A DNA stretch of 64,000 nucleotides from Rhizomucor pusillus (taxonomy: Eukaryota > Mucoromycota > Mucoromycetes > Mucorales > Lichtheimiaceae): assembly GCA_900175165.2 (NCBI GenBank), contig FWWN02000599.1:60664-124663 (forward strand), read 5' to 3'. A program made the position numbers and the translations under genes. Numbering within the stretch: the stretch's first letter is position 1; every line of letters begins with the position of its first letter. The notes beneath the pieces were generated by a model. That model did no database searches. It worked only from the letters and a program-made list of their open reading frames with translations, and was not told the origin of the DNA. Below are positions 1 through 11,887 of the stretch, one piece after another.

Positions 1-3000
1 CTTGGGCTGCAAAGGGAGAGTTTTAACTTTAACTCTGTAGACGCCTGCTGCATTTGAGACTGTCAAATCAGGCAAGGATCCAAAATCCTGCATATCGTAC
101 ACAGCTGCTTCGGCTGATCTAGCATTGGAGTATCGTTGCATCCTTCGCAGCATGTAGAGTGTAATGGCGCCAAACATAACCAGGGAGACAGTTAGCAGCA
201 CGACAGCTGCTATCTTGAGCGAATCGCCGGATGGGCTTCCGTCGGATGTACTATCACCACTCAAAACGTCTTTGACAATGGTGTCAACGCTTAGTTTGAA
301 TAGTATCTCAGAGCTGTTCTTAATTGCATAGTTGATCGTGTTTTGAAACATGCTTGTTTCGGGTAGCTTTGGATCAGGCGATATTCTGTATACGTAGTAA
401 CCACTAAAGCGGCGCCAGTCATCCGCGCGCAAAATAACAGTAGGGTTTGTGCCTGTCAAAGGATTAGCATCGCTGTATAGCTTGGATGCATTGATCGGCT
501 GATACTGCACGCCAGCAGAGCTATAGATTTCCCGCTGTAAATTTCCTGCTTCGTCGAAAATGATTGGGTTGATCTGCTGATTGATGTTGCCTTGCCAGAC
601 ATTTAATGTTTGGAAATAAATATGGACAGACTCGTTTGCTGGAGAGATCGAGAATATAATATCGGAATTCGGAGCATCCACGAATGTTTTGAACGTCAAG
701 ATATCGTCAAACCGGACAGAGCTTTCAAATGTATCGTTGAGGTTCAATGTCTGACCTATATGCGTCTCAGTGATCCAGCACGTTGTGGGTCCGAATAACT
801 TTACATACGGGAAGGACAGGAAATTGACGAAATTTCGGCCGCTTGCAAACTTTGGCAGGTGCCTTCTAGGGACTCTGCTGTGCCTGCTTTCGAAGTATCA
901 TAGAGACACATGTTGTTGCAATAAGAGCATTGGGATCTTTGGAGACAATCTAGAGGAAGAGTGATATGTATCGATGCGTTGCCTTTCAAATTTCAGAAAC
1001 AAGGGGTATCGTTACCTTGACAGTCGTTGTAATTGCTGCACCAGCGCAAAGCTGAAATGCGATAGTGAGCAAGTCCACTCGAGGTATATACGGTACCGTC
1101 TTTTCAAATTCTTGCCTTTGCACTGAGCGATTTGTTTGCTACTTAAGCTTCCTTTGGGTACGGAGAAACTGACTAGATCAGCAAGATCAAACCCATTGTG
1201 CCCACCGAGTATCCATGCAACATCGTTGCGAATAACCATGCTGTGTCCTTTTCGAGGTACGATGTTTTGCCCTGGGCTGCCAGATAGCGAAACATTCTGT
1301 TGAACAGTCATGGTTCCACAAGCTACATATGCACGAGGAGATCACTTGTTACAAAAACCATGTTCGATAAGAGGAGGAGAATGGTTATACACTTACCGGT
1401 ATCGTAAAGAAGTATATCTCCAAAGTAGCATTCATTCATTTGGAACCCGCTGTAGTTCTGGTATGGCATTTCTCCACCCAGGAATAAATACTCACTGCCA
1501 TTCCACACGCTCGCGTAGGTACCTTGCACCCGTCCCTGGTACGTAGGCTGCTGCTCGCCGATAAACCACAAACCGCTCGGCAGGTGATACTCATAGACAT
1601 TCGTGCTGCCATCCGATCGCACACCTCCGAAATAGAACAAGGAATCCCTTTCAGCATTGTAGATTCCGGCTGCGCTAACAATGCCTACGCTGTTTTGCCT
1701 ATATCCTGCGTACCAAACATTCGCATCTAGCGATATGTTTTCCGTTAGCTTTGCTGCAATGTCGGCATGATTCGTATTTGCTTACCGATATCATATGCAT
1801 ACAAGTCGCGTGATTTAGCGCCAGCTATAGATGCTTGAACGCTGTAGCCGCCAAATAGGAAGATACGCGTTGACTCATTTTTCAGAGTCGCTACTGTGAC
1901 GCTAGGACTGATCAGTATAGGCGGTGGTCTGTTTGCATATTGTATCTGTGTCCAATTCCAGCCATCTATGTATCAAACGAGAGCCGGTGAACCAAAAATT
2001 TAGCAATTATTGGCTTCTTTGCATTTACTATTAGCATTTACCAGGATCTAGTTTCCAGAGGTCGTTCATTACGACACCTATCGAGTTGCTTCCTCCAAAG
2101 CAGTAGATAGAATTGTTATATACAAATAGGGTGTGTCCGTAACGCGGTATTGGTTTTGTGGGTGACGTTACGTGCATTTCAGTCCAGCTCATGTTTGCTA
2201 TACATGTATGTATGTATGTATGTGTCAATTGCCACGTGAGTGACAAGATTTGTTGCAATGCATTGTCAATACTTACAAAAATGAAACTCGAGTAGCTCTG
2301 GAGTCGGCATGCCGTTCATTGTAGTTCCTCCATAAACAACCATACTGTCTCTCGGAGGGTAATACACTGCAGCGTGAAAATATCGCGGGGTAAACAGGGT
2401 ATCGTTCTGCCCAACTTTCTCGCAAGCAACGCCCATGTATCCCGAATAACACTCGCACAAAGTACCGCCTGCGTTGCATGTGCCGTGGCCAATCGTGGCG
2501 CACGCATGGCATCGATCTAAATGCAATACAGTGTCAAGCCATATATGCTATCAGGATATCACAATTGCGTGGTTACCGATAGATTGATATGTTCCCAAGA
2601 ATCCACTGCGAACGGTTGTTGCGTCTGTCCGTATGGTAACTGTCATCGAAGACGAGTCAGAAAAGATAGTATCATTCATCAAAGTTCGATTGCCGCATAG
2701 TTTTGCCAGGATACTGCCGCTGGTAGCAGAGTTGCCGTCGTATACGGAAACATAGTCGTATCTAAAAATAACTGCAATGTAGATATGATGCTATCGAGTA
2801 GAAGCGTAGTTGCAGCTCATCGTTACCCGCACTCCAGATCAAAGTGGGAAAAGCTGAGCTGGATGATTTGCGAAGAATTCGCTGCACTTATTGACCACTG
2901 GCATTCGATGCTATTTCTACAAAAAACGAGATTATTTCCCAGAAAGAGCATGATCATAAAGTCAAAAAAAAAAAACATACGCGTATGTGTGCGAAGGAGT

Positions 3001-3195
3001 AGAAAAATCCGGGTTATCAGTTATATACAATGGTTGTTCGGTGGCTATCAGGCTGTAATTTCCGGGGCAGCCGTTGGCATCATCGTCGAGTCCATCATTG
3101 GGTAGAGTAGCTGCAGAGTAACACAGCAAGAGCAGCAACCGCAGTAATAAGATGGACATGTCGACGCTAGATCTCCTCATGCTTGGCTGATTCAA
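1..3195 (-). CDS. Attractin-like CUB/EGF/kelch/PSI single-pass membrane protein (partial, 3' end beyond window)
   Basis: Reading right to left, the protein starts with a leucine-rich signal peptide (about 3177-3110). A CUB domain follows, split by introns, with the typical ECQWSI and DLECGYDYVSVYDG signatures. Next is one EGF-like module (cysteines near 2516-2425). At least five kelch blades come after (YGG, FGG, GGH motifs between about 2400 and 1100, in separate exons), then a PSI-like cysteine cluster near 940-880. A roughly 22-residue transmembrane helix lies at about 215-150. It is followed by an RRMQR stop-transfer signal and a cytoplasmic tail that runs off the left edge. This order is that of attractin/MEGF8-type receptors. 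Fungal function is unknown; a cell-surface adhesion or receptor role is inferred. At least six introns are needed. The first ATG is at 3195, but 3177 is also possible. Confidence is high for the architecture and moderate for each exon border. Confidence 0.8.
2204..2224. repeat. Short (ATGT)n microsatellite inside an intron
   Basis: About five tandem ATGT units lie just upstream (on the minus strand) of the acceptor of a kelch exon of the attractin-like gene. It is intronic and has no coding role. Confidence 0.75.
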
Positions 3196-3579
3196 TACAC
3201 AGGTGTCGTTTCCAAGTTACTTTTGTGGGTGAACCTGGAGACGATAGGTGAAGAACATAAAGAAGAAACAAAGAAAAAGAATAAACGACAAGATACGACG
3301 GCTACGAAGAGCGGATCGCATGCAATTTCACACAGGCACTCGTGTAACTTGAAAGTTAAAGCACTTTTTTCTCGTTCTTTTATATAGTTCACCAAAAAGA
3401 GTAAGTTTACAATGTACAGGAAAAGTTGCAAGGTAAGGGAGGGTAGAGAGAGAGAGAAAGAGAGGCAAAAAGAAGAAAAAGAAGGAAAAAAAAAAGAAGA
3501 ACAAGGGCGCATGGGTAGAGAAGGAAAACGGCAGAAGCGCAAAAAGAAAGAAAAAGAGAAAAAGATACAGAGATAATCA

Positions 3580-4521
3580 TTAACTGCAGCGTGAGCGAGA
3601 AGGAGGTGCCAAAATGATCCGAGTCTTTGTACGGGTGTTGAGCGAAAGTGAAGGCACCGGAACGTTCTGCTCCTCCGGCTTGACTTCATCCTCATCCATA
3701 TCAATGAGGATATCGTCGTCGTCATCGTCGTTGTTATTGTTGTTGTTGTTGTTGTTGGAGGAGGAGGAGGAGATATTGCTCTCAGATGAGGAGGAGGACG
3801 AACAGCCAGCCATCTCCTCTTCTTCCATGCCACCGCGAACCTTATCCAATTTATCCAATTGTTGGGAATTTCTCCTGTGATCCATGCTAACGAGGATGGC
3901 GGCAGCTTCCAGCATTTGAACTTGCTGATGCTTGGTCAGAAGCAGCTTGCTTGTGAGTTCCCACTGCTCGGAATGCTCCCATCGATGTTTTGATAGGCAG
4001 TTTGGATGCTTGTAAATTTTGCCGCACTCTTCACAGCGGTGGATCTGCTGACTTTTCCGGGAAGAGCTTTCGGACTGACGTCTGTTGCGAATGGTTCGGC
4101 CACCCGTTGCAGCAGCGGCAGCAGTCGATGCTGGAGAGTGGGCCAGGTTGAACGGAGAGTCTGGGCGTGGAGAATGGGAGGGACGGCGGATAGTCTGTGC
4201 TGCTGTGGCGGCAGGCGACGAATGGTCTATTGTGTAGTTCTCCGGAAGCGACTTTGAGAACTGCTGGATAGTCAGGGCATTAAAGTGAGTGGGTAGAGAA
4301 TCACGGCGCAGGCTGCTGACGCTGCTGGATACACTGTTTCCGCGAGTTAGGGGTGGTTCTTCAGTGTAGCTGCTGCCGGCAGTGGACAAGTCGACACCTT
4401 CTGGGAAGCCCGCACCAGGCACCTCATCTCCGCCGTAGGACGATGTTGGAGGTGACGGTAGGTTGTCGGCAATGGCCTTCTTCTGCTGCTGTTGTAGCTG
4501 GAATGTCAGTGTCGAGGACAT
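3580..4521 (-). CDS. Single C2H2 zinc-finger regulator (intronless, 313 aa)
   Basis: One open frame starts with MSSTLTF at 4521. The central C2H2 finger has C163, C166, H179 and H183, spaced C-x2-C-x12-H-x3-H. It is followed directly by a conserved block (EQWELTSKLLLTKHQQVQML, then EAAAIL). From memory, this finger-plus-block pair occurs in a fungal family of putative DNA-binding regulators. With one finger, the flanking block probably helps in DNA or partner binding (inference). The rest is serine/proline/threonine-rich and looks disordered. Near the C-terminus there is a serine run, about ten asparagines and about six aspartates, encoded by near-pure trinucleotide repeats (3716-3760). Nuclear location is likely. 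The gene lies in tandem with, and upstream of, the attractin-like gene on the same strand. Target genes cannot be inferred. Confidence 0.8.
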   Translation of the reverse strand: MSSTLTFQLQQQQKKAIADNLPSPPTSSYGGDEVPGAGFPEGVDLSTAGSSYTEEPPLTRGNSVSSSVSSLRRDSLPTHFNALTIQQFSKSLPENYTIDHSSPAATAAQTIRRPSHSPRPDSPFNLAHSPASTAAAAATGGRTIRNRRQSESSSRKSQQIHRCEECGKIYKHPNCLSKHRWEHSEQWELTSKLLLTKHQQVQMLEAAAILVSMDHRRNSQQLDKLDKVRGGMEEEEMAGCSSSSSSESNISSSSSNNNNNNNNNDDDDDDILIDMDEDEVKPEEQNVPVPSLSLNTRTKTRIILAPPSRSRCS

Positions 4522-4770
4522 TTTGGTAAGCTCTGGAAAAAAAAAAGTGTTAAGAAAAAAAAGTTGGAAATGCTTCCAAAATTGTCACACGCCCTTTACC
4601 AGCGGAATCCGAAGCGTGGACATTCGACGAGTCTCGCCGAACTTGGGAGAAACATTTCAAAGCGGCCCGCAACTCGATAAGTCGCAGAATTTGCCGGCAT
4701 CAGAGCTATTCATTGAACCGTTGCTATTAGTAATCATGAACATAGTCTCAAAAAAAAAAAGAAAGGTATC

Positions 4771-5131
4771 TCAAACAATGCTATTGTCGGCACCGTCTGC
4801 CCCTGGATAAAGGCTGTTGTGAACAGGCAAAAACGATGATGTGATTCTTTCCTTTTAAGGCACATCACCGCCTAAACCTCATTTCCATCTCGTTGTCCTT
4901 ACTTTTTCCAGCAGAAGCAACGCATGGGCAGACTATCCTCCCTATGCACTTGGATGGACGAGTGTATTCGATTACCGTTCTCTGGATTTCCTTTGTTATA
5001 ACCTCCTCCACCATCTCTTGGCATGTACTGTTATCAGTGATCGAATCTTTTGCGGTCCGAGCGCAGCAAGCCGATCCGTCGTCGGAATATAGGATAGTGT
5101 CTGGGGAGGCTACCAAAATGGAAATGGTCCT
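4771..5131 (-). CDS. Possible small cysteine-rich protein (3' exons only, tentative)
   Basis: A minus-strand frame of about 75 codons (5131 to about 4902) is rich in cysteine (ACCART, STCQEM, PSKC, VCPCVAS). It ends at a good GTAAGG donor. Joining it to an acceptor TTTATCCAG near 4803 keeps the frame and gives a short tail ending in DNSIV and TGA at 4771. A possible acceptor (GGACAG) lies at the 5' side. No initiating ATG or signal-peptide exon was found upstream, so the model is incomplete. It may be a secreted small protein, a decayed gene or chance. No family is recognised. Confidence 0.25.
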
Positions 5132-5493
5132 GTCCAGTTGGCAAAAGGATATTCAGGAGTCCTGAATGCAGTTGCACTGTAAGAACCAGCTTTTGGTGGT
5201 TATTTCTCTAGCCAATGAAAATAAGCCAGTTTTATTGATATATATTCATTGTAGCGAGCTACAACAAAGAAATCAGATTGTGATCACATCAAAATTATGA
5301 ATAACTCAGTGCGATTTACAAATATAGATCGTTAACTCGCTCCGCAAAAACCAATACATTGTTGTCTATGGGATCGCTTGGTTGGTTGGGAAAGATTGGA
5401 AAGAAAAGAACATTGTCTTTTTTATTTTTCAAAGATAGGAAAACAATAGAATTTTGCATCGACAGAAACAGAAAAAGAAGCAGAGTAGTAGAT
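5132..5493. other. Intergenic
   Basis: AT-rich spacer containing the 3' UTR of the GDS1/KilA-N gene. No convincing start exon for the small gene at 4771-5131 was found here. Confidence 0.5.
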
Positions 5494-8400
5494 TTAACGA
5501 AGATCATCGTCGCGATCGCTACCGCCGATATCAATTTCCTCATCTTCGTCATCTTCGTGAATAGTCGCTAGAACATCGGTTTTGGGTTCTGATTTTACAC
5601 TGACTGCCGGAGTGGATACATGGAGAGCATTTGAAGTGACTTGGGACGATGATGACTTGTGCTCGACAACTCGATTGACACCGACATCATCTTCCTTGTT
5701 GCTGCGAGGCTTGCTAGGTCGTGAATTTGCCGACTGCTTCTTTGCAGTTTGCAGCTTCTTGGTAGGCACAACAACACGTAAAGGTGATGCCAATGCTCCG
5801 CTCCAGGATGCGGATTTTTTGATTGCTGAAGGCGCGATTTTACCACCACCACTTCCTCCTTGTGGCCGCCGGCGAGCAATGATTTTGCCTGCAGCGTTGC
5901 GTCTTGGCTCGTTACCGTTGCGTTGGCTCCTGTTTGAGAAGGACGGTCGCCGAGGATTTTCCATGATTGGCGTGCTCGCTCGTCGAAGGAGATCTTCGAG
6001 GTCAAGCAAACTACCGTTGCCCATGGCATCAATTGCCGCGTCTCGCATCTTCTTCATACGTTTGCGGACTTCTTCCACATCGTTGTCTGTGTCGGTATCG
6101 TCGTCTTCTTCAGACGCACTGTTGACTACGTCCACATCACTGCCGTCATCGGCTGTTGATCGGTTACGTTTATGTCCAAGTGATTTGGCATCTTTGCCTT
6201 TTGTTGAGAAAGACGAACTCGTTGGTGTAGCAGGGCAATCGATAACTGCAATCGTGCGTTCCCGACCGTCATCGTCGCTTTCATCAAAGTTACCCAGCAA
6301 CGGTGCTTTCAATGTGCATTCCGGAGCACGGCGGTTGTTAGTGATTAACAAGTGATGCAGTTGGGCGGCAGTCGCAGTAGGTGTAGGTGGTGAGAGTGAG
6401 CGGGCGATAGGAGATGGCATTACATTGCGAGTAGTGTTGCGCAGACCGGGAAGATTCAATGCTGGTAATCTGTCATGCTTGATTTGTCGGCGGTTTACGG
6501 GGACTGTAATGGGCAGGGGAGATGGAAAGAATTTGTCGATAGATTCATTGAGGAATGGTCCAAGTCGATGTTGAAGAGAACAAGTGACAGCTAATTCCTG
6601 TGCACGTCTCAAAGGTATCCATGTACCGTACAACGGGCTCGTCTTTTTGGGTACCCGAACACGCTCAAGCTCAAAGCTCAAGATCATGCTACGCTCGCTC
6701 TCGGTATCGATACCGCCTGCAGTTAGGAGCTCAGTGCCATTAATGTAGCCAGAGTCAAGCCTACGCATGATGCGATATTCTGGTTTTGCATCCACAGCCG
6801 GTAGCACAGCTACGCACACGGCAGTGTTATCGAGGATGGTTATATACATGGTTGGGTTCGTCGGCAATGACGTGTGAACGATTGGCTGTTCCGAATCGAT
6901 ATTTACAGTAGGCAATACAGGCGTAGATGCAGTCGAGGGAGATTGGGAAGCATTAGCCAGATCGTCAGGAAGCCGAGCTAGGAGAGACTTGAAATCATTC
7001 AACTGAGAATCGGAAGACGTTGTTGCCGTGGAAGAGGATGATAATGCTGAAGACGATGATGGCTGTGGCAACCTTACGAGGGATTGCATGTATGACGATA
7101 AGGCCTTTGCCAGTTCAAGCGGATTTGAGAACTGAGACAGATTTGGAATGACGGACGATAGCTGCTGCAATGCGCTCATGTTTATGCCTTGCAAACCAAA
7201 TGATTTGAAGAAATCGCTGGCAGCACTGCTGCTTCCTTCTGTCTCTGGCTTGTTTTCCACTTTGATCTCAGGAACGAGAGAATCAACGTTTGTCACTATA
7301 TTGGTGCGAGTTTCCTTCGTTGTCTTTTTGTGGTCTTCGTCATCTTCGAATTTCATGTAAGATTCGCCATCATCCTCGTCTACATTCAGATTCATTTGCG
7401 TAGACTGTTTTCGAGTAGAATTGGCAGGTGCAGTTTGTTCTTGCTGTTCTTGCTGTTTCTGTTGATCTGCCTGTTTCTTTTGTTGTTTGTCTAGTTGTAC
7501 ATGTTATTCAGTTCAGCTGTTGCTGAGGAGGTGATTGCCCGAGAAAGGCCTTATTTGCTTCAAAACATACCCTCGTTAGAAGTATTGTTAGATTCGCTTT
7601 CAGATTTGTCCTGTTCTTCCGACATCTCCAAAGGATCATCACTCAATAGCTTCTGAACACCAGGGAAACTTGCGATCTTGAACTCTTCGGCCAACTCTCG
7701 AGCTCTCGTCAACGGCACCCTGAGAAAATATCCCAAATTAATATTTAGGTACTCCTCTATCGGTCAAAGACGAGATACATTACCATGCTCCTCTGCATTC
7801 AGTTGGACCTTTAGTTAACGATACGACCACCTTGCCATCATCTGTCTCAGCTGAGGCGTCAAAGGAACCTTTACCCAAGATTGGGCGAGCAGCTTTGCGA
7901 AGTTGCGTCGCATTGACGTAACCTTCGTCCAAATAGAAATGCTGGCTGTTCCGTCGATCACGATTGGCGTCAGCGGCATGCCGGGTCCGCAGGGCCACGT
8001 GCTCCGTGGCGCCATCAGTGGATGATATGAAGCGAAGGATTTTGGTATCTGGAATATCGTTAGGTGAATCGAGTTGATAACATTCAAGCGCACCAAATGT
8101 CTTTTTAATGATGCGATAATGTTCCACAGGTACCGGCGTCGTCTTTACGAGCTTATCATCCTGCTCAGTTTCTTCGTTTTTGGTTTGCTCGTCTGATTCT
8201 TTGATAACCTTGTCATTGTTCAATGACTGTTGGGGATCAGTGGTATCTTCAATTTCTACATTGGCGGGTTTCTCGTTTTCTTCCTCCAATAGATCAATTC
8301 CGGATGAGCAACGGTCACCGGGCCAGGATTTTCTTCTTGGTCGGCTTAGGATATCTTCTGCTTCTTCGCTAACATCTGCCTGCTGTTCTTCGCTGACATT

Positions 8401-10166
8401 GTCGTCTGTACTTCCAGCGGACGATTCTGCGGCTGCGGCTGCGGCTGCGGCCATACCCCGTGCAGTGCTCGCTAACAATGCTCTCTGCAGCAAAGATGTC
8501 TCCCTTGATCCAGGCAATGCACAGAAACTTTTACGGGAGATTGTACGTGCAGCAGCAGATTCAGGCATACTTGATAGGCCGTTGCCGACATTAGGTGACA
8601 GGAATTGAGATGATGACGATGATGCAGAAGACGAGTTGTTATTGTTACTGCCGTTATTGTTGCTCGACTTATTGTTTCCATTGTTATCGCCGTTGAAATA
8701 TTGATCCAATTCGGAAATAGATATGGATTCTGGAGTGGCAATGTGGAAAGGAATCTGATGGGCCGTTGATTCGTCCGACAAGAATACAGTGTCGAAATCC
8801 TGCTCGTAGTTGCCATTTGTATTCCACAATTCCTCGCCAAGGAAGCCGCCGTTCATGGAGAATGATTGACGTCTCGATGATAATCTAGGAGAGTCTTGTG
8901 TGCTGTAGAGTGAAGCATTTGCTGAGTTGCTGCGCTGCATATCAGATGCCGTAGCCTGGGCGATACTTGGTCTCCGGGTCGTCACAGCGGCAACAGAAGA
9001 CCGTCGGCGACTAGCTGCGTGGGTAGTGTTGAAATCGATGTCCGCCAATACTTCATCACCTTTCAGCATCTCTTCATGATAGTCCGAATAGTCAGCTTCA
9101 CTTTCGGCATCCGACATATTCACATCCATTGGCGAAGAAGTTGCGAATTCTGCATCGACACCCATAGGAGAGTTCAGGTCTTCAAACTGCGGCTTCGGTT
9201 TATCGTTTCCTGATATGGAAGATGTTGACGGTGGCGAGTATGAAGAAAGGCTTGAAGATGAGGATGGGCCCGTAACAGGGGAGAGTGGCAGCGATCCAGG
9301 TGGTAAATTTCGTTGCGTGCGAAGACGTTTGGCAGCTCGCTTCGTTGCAGAGACTTCTTGTTCGTCATCAGCTTCTTGCACACGAGTTGGGTAGTCGTTA
9401 TCTTCTTCTTCGCTATCGCTCAGCTGCTGACGCTTTCGTCGCGTTCTGCGCCGACTGGATCTCGTGACAGGTGCATGTCTGGACCGTCGTTGGCTAGTGG
9501 ATGTACCAGCAAGAACACTTTCGTCTTCAGATGACAGCGGTGAGGTGTCTGACAACATCGTGGTTTCTGCCGCTTTTGTGGTCGTTTGTCGTCGTCTTGC
9601 AGACTGTCTCTTTTGCACTGCGGGAGGCTTTGCTGGAAGAGGTTGTGATAAAGGTGGAGAGGGAGGCTCTTGACCAGGCTGGGTGGAAGTAGGTTCGGTT
9701 GCAAGCGAATAATTTATTTTTCTCGAGTGGTGTTCGTCAAAGTGGCGAGCAAGCAACGGGGGTCGCGGGGGATTGTGTTCGGCAGCTCGTTTGAAATGCT
9801 GAGAAATTCGAGAGGATACGGTGGCGAACGGAGTGGCACCACTGTCAATCGTAAATGTCAGTCAAATTCTGTCACAAAGAATCATACTCTAATCTTCCCA
9901 GAAAAAGCTTACCCTAGAGTAGCGTATTTATATTTCATGATAACGTTGGCGAGTTCCTTTGGCGAGCTGGGCTTGTTGCCGAGCTTCAGCAGAGCTTTCA
10001 ATATGGCGGTAAAGACCTTGTCTTTAGCATCGTCTGGGTGAATAGTACCCGGAAGCTCTTGTTGCTTCTGTGCCAGAGCATCTGCGCTCGACTCGCCCTG
10101 TTCCTGCTGAACATGCGCTGATGTAGAGTCTGACATTACTAATGCTGCAGGTTGAGTGTCAAACAA
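5494..10166 (-). CDS. GDS1-type winged-helix and double APSES/KilA-N domain nuclear protein
   Basis: Hand-spliced exons 10166-9913, 9841-7784, 7719-7571 and 7490-5494 stay in frame and give about 1,485 residues. Residues 40-120 form a winged-helix-like module (KPSSPKELANVIMKYKY, then a GGATPFATV turn across intron 1), as in the fungal GDS1 family. A first KilA-N/APSES-like domain spans about residues 660-785 (GYVNATQLRKA, then ECRGAWVPLTRARELAEEF across intron 2). A second lies at about 1030-1145 (SGYINGTELLTAGG, then YGTWIPLRRAQELA). Long acidic, serine-rich, asparagine-rich and basic stretches separate them. Such proteins bind DNA, so a transcriptional or chromatin role is inferred. A second ATG at 10136 (MSDSTSAH) could be the true start. 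Three domains in one chain is uncommon to my knowledge. Confidence 0.8.
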
Positions 10167-10668
10167 ACTGTGTCAAACAGAATGTTCACTTTACAGCAGT
10201 AAAGGGAGGAATTAAAGGAGTAATGAGGTGTTCAATTGGAGAGTGCAACAAAGAAACTGAAAAGCAACAGAGGTTGATGCCGTGGGACGAATGACAGAAG
10301 TTTTTGAAAGGGAAACGTTGACCGCAGCAGCCCTTGTCTGACGGGATAAAAAAATGATGGGCAGTTTCATTGCGGTGTACCAAATTTGCTGTTCCAAATG
10401 GTCTCACAAACAGCAGGAGCAAGTGGGATTCGTCAGTTTGCGCCACGCTGAGAAGAAAAACGCAGAAGGGCTTTAACATTGCAGTTCTCAGCCTATCCAT
10501 CCCTAAATATCACCAAAGTCATCGATTCATTGTCTTTGACGCCCATTCTATTGTGTTTTCATCTAGATAGAAGAAAGAGCACCTGCTCACATCAATCGAA
10601 AATCGGGCAGGACAGACGATTAGACTAAAGACTTTCAGACTCTATTTCTAGATATCTAAATGTTCCAC
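10167..10668. other. Intergenic, 5' region of the winged-helix/KilA-N gene
   Basis: About 500 bases between two minus-strand genes: the 5' leader/promoter of the upstream gene and the 3' flank of the thioesterase gene. No coding signal was recognised. The open frames here are low in complexity and lack family resemblance. Confidence 0.5.
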
Positions 10669-11487
10669 TTATTTCTTTCCACCATTAGTAATCTCATTCT
10701 CTGGATGGCTGTATGCTTGAGCAACGAATTTGTTGTGACGACCAATGGCAACTAGAATGTACAAAATAGTGAGTTTCTGAGTCGTGAGTACATAGGCTAA
10801 AGCAGTATGTTACCTAGACGGCCATCAGCTGTCATTTCTACACTGGTGAATGCAAGAGTCTTGCCCAGTTTATCACATCGGCAATCCTAAAAGTACAACT
10901 CGGTAAACTTTCATATAAACAAACTCATGAAAAACCTCCAAGTACCAAAGTGATGACTTGTCCTTCCTTTGCGCCAGAGATATAGCTGATATTAATATCG
11001 GTGCTGACACCGGTAGCATACAGTCCCTTCGAGGCTACAGCTAGAGATCCGCCGACATCCACCTGTGATAATATTCACTCAGCAGCTGCTATGCGATAGG
11101 ATATGATAACGGAAATGGTATACATACAACTGTAGCGAGCAATCCGCCGTGCACTGATTTGAGACGGTTCTTTGTTTGCCGTTCATCTTTAGTCTGCAGT
11201 TATTTGACACTGGTGCTATAATTTTCACATTACCAGATGCTGCTTTTCGACAGTGAATTGCGCTCGTACCCTGCCGTCCGACGAATCGAGCAATTTAAGC
11301 TATATTTTGGTATTCATTGCTTTAGTATCTTGCAAGATATGAACGAATATCACAAAGGTAGTATTTACCCCTGGAAGGACAAGAGCGTCGTAGCCTCCTT
11401 CGGTCTGGAAGCTCTGTTGTTGACGTTTAGACAATGTTCACCTTCGACATGGCGATTAACAATCACCTTGAGCACTTTCTGAACCAT
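10669..11487 (-). CDS. Hotdog-fold acyl-CoA thioesterase (ACOT13/THEM2-like)
   Basis: Small spliced gene of about 155 residues. After a short first exon (MVQKVLK), exons encode GGYDALVLPG, a GRVRAQFTVEKQHL strand, and the hotdog core NRLKSVHGG-LLATVVDVGGSLA. ATGVSTDINISYISGAKEG and CDKLGKTLAFTSVEMTADG follow, ending in HNKFV and a lysine tail (stop at 10669). The HGG and the aspartate of VDVGG are the usual PaaI/THEM2 active-site neighbourhood. The enzyme would hydrolyse acyl-CoA to free acid and CoA, probably as a tetramer in cytosol or mitochondria. At least five short introns are needed. The first intron would use a weak GTGATT donor, so the N-terminus is the least certain part. Confidence 0.75.
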
Positions 11488-11887
11488 GGCAGTCGATCTC
11501 AGAACAGTGGTTGGCAGCATTGTGTAGCGTCTATGGAATGAGGAAGGAAGTGAGTTCGCTGGTTTCCAAAGTCGCTGACACATAGAGCTCGATCAACTCG
11601 GTTAAAAGTTTTAACGTCCTAATCTAATAGGAAACGAATTGAGCTAACAAGCAGCTGTTATCTGTATCATCCCACGACATATTTATCGATGCGTGAAAGC
11701 AGATACGTATTATGTTCTAGCGTTTTCTTTCTTCTACTGCGTGAGTTATGTTTCTGTGCAAAGCTCACACAATACACTGAGCAGTTATTGCAAGCAGCAT
11801 GCGGCACATTTACAGCGTAAAAGCTTGCATTCCATGTCTCAAAGTTTACTTGAAAGATATGAACATAAAATCATTGCTATGACGGAC
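11488..11887. other. Intergenic
   Basis: 400 bases between the start of the thioesterase gene and the stop codon of EAF6, both on the minus strand. Promoter of the former and 3' end of the latter. Nothing else is recognised. Confidence 0.5.

Noticed and set aside
3192..3833. 213-codon minus-strand open frame, rich in Ser/Phe/Thr
   Set aside because: It overlaps the C2H2 gene and its 3' flank in another frame. The low-complexity content comes from the trinucleotide repeat and purine tract.
5582..6355. 257-codon plus-strand open frame
   Set aside because: Shadow of the large KilA-N exon. It has Ser/Arg/Leu-rich random composition and no domain, while the opposite strand carries a conserved domain protein.
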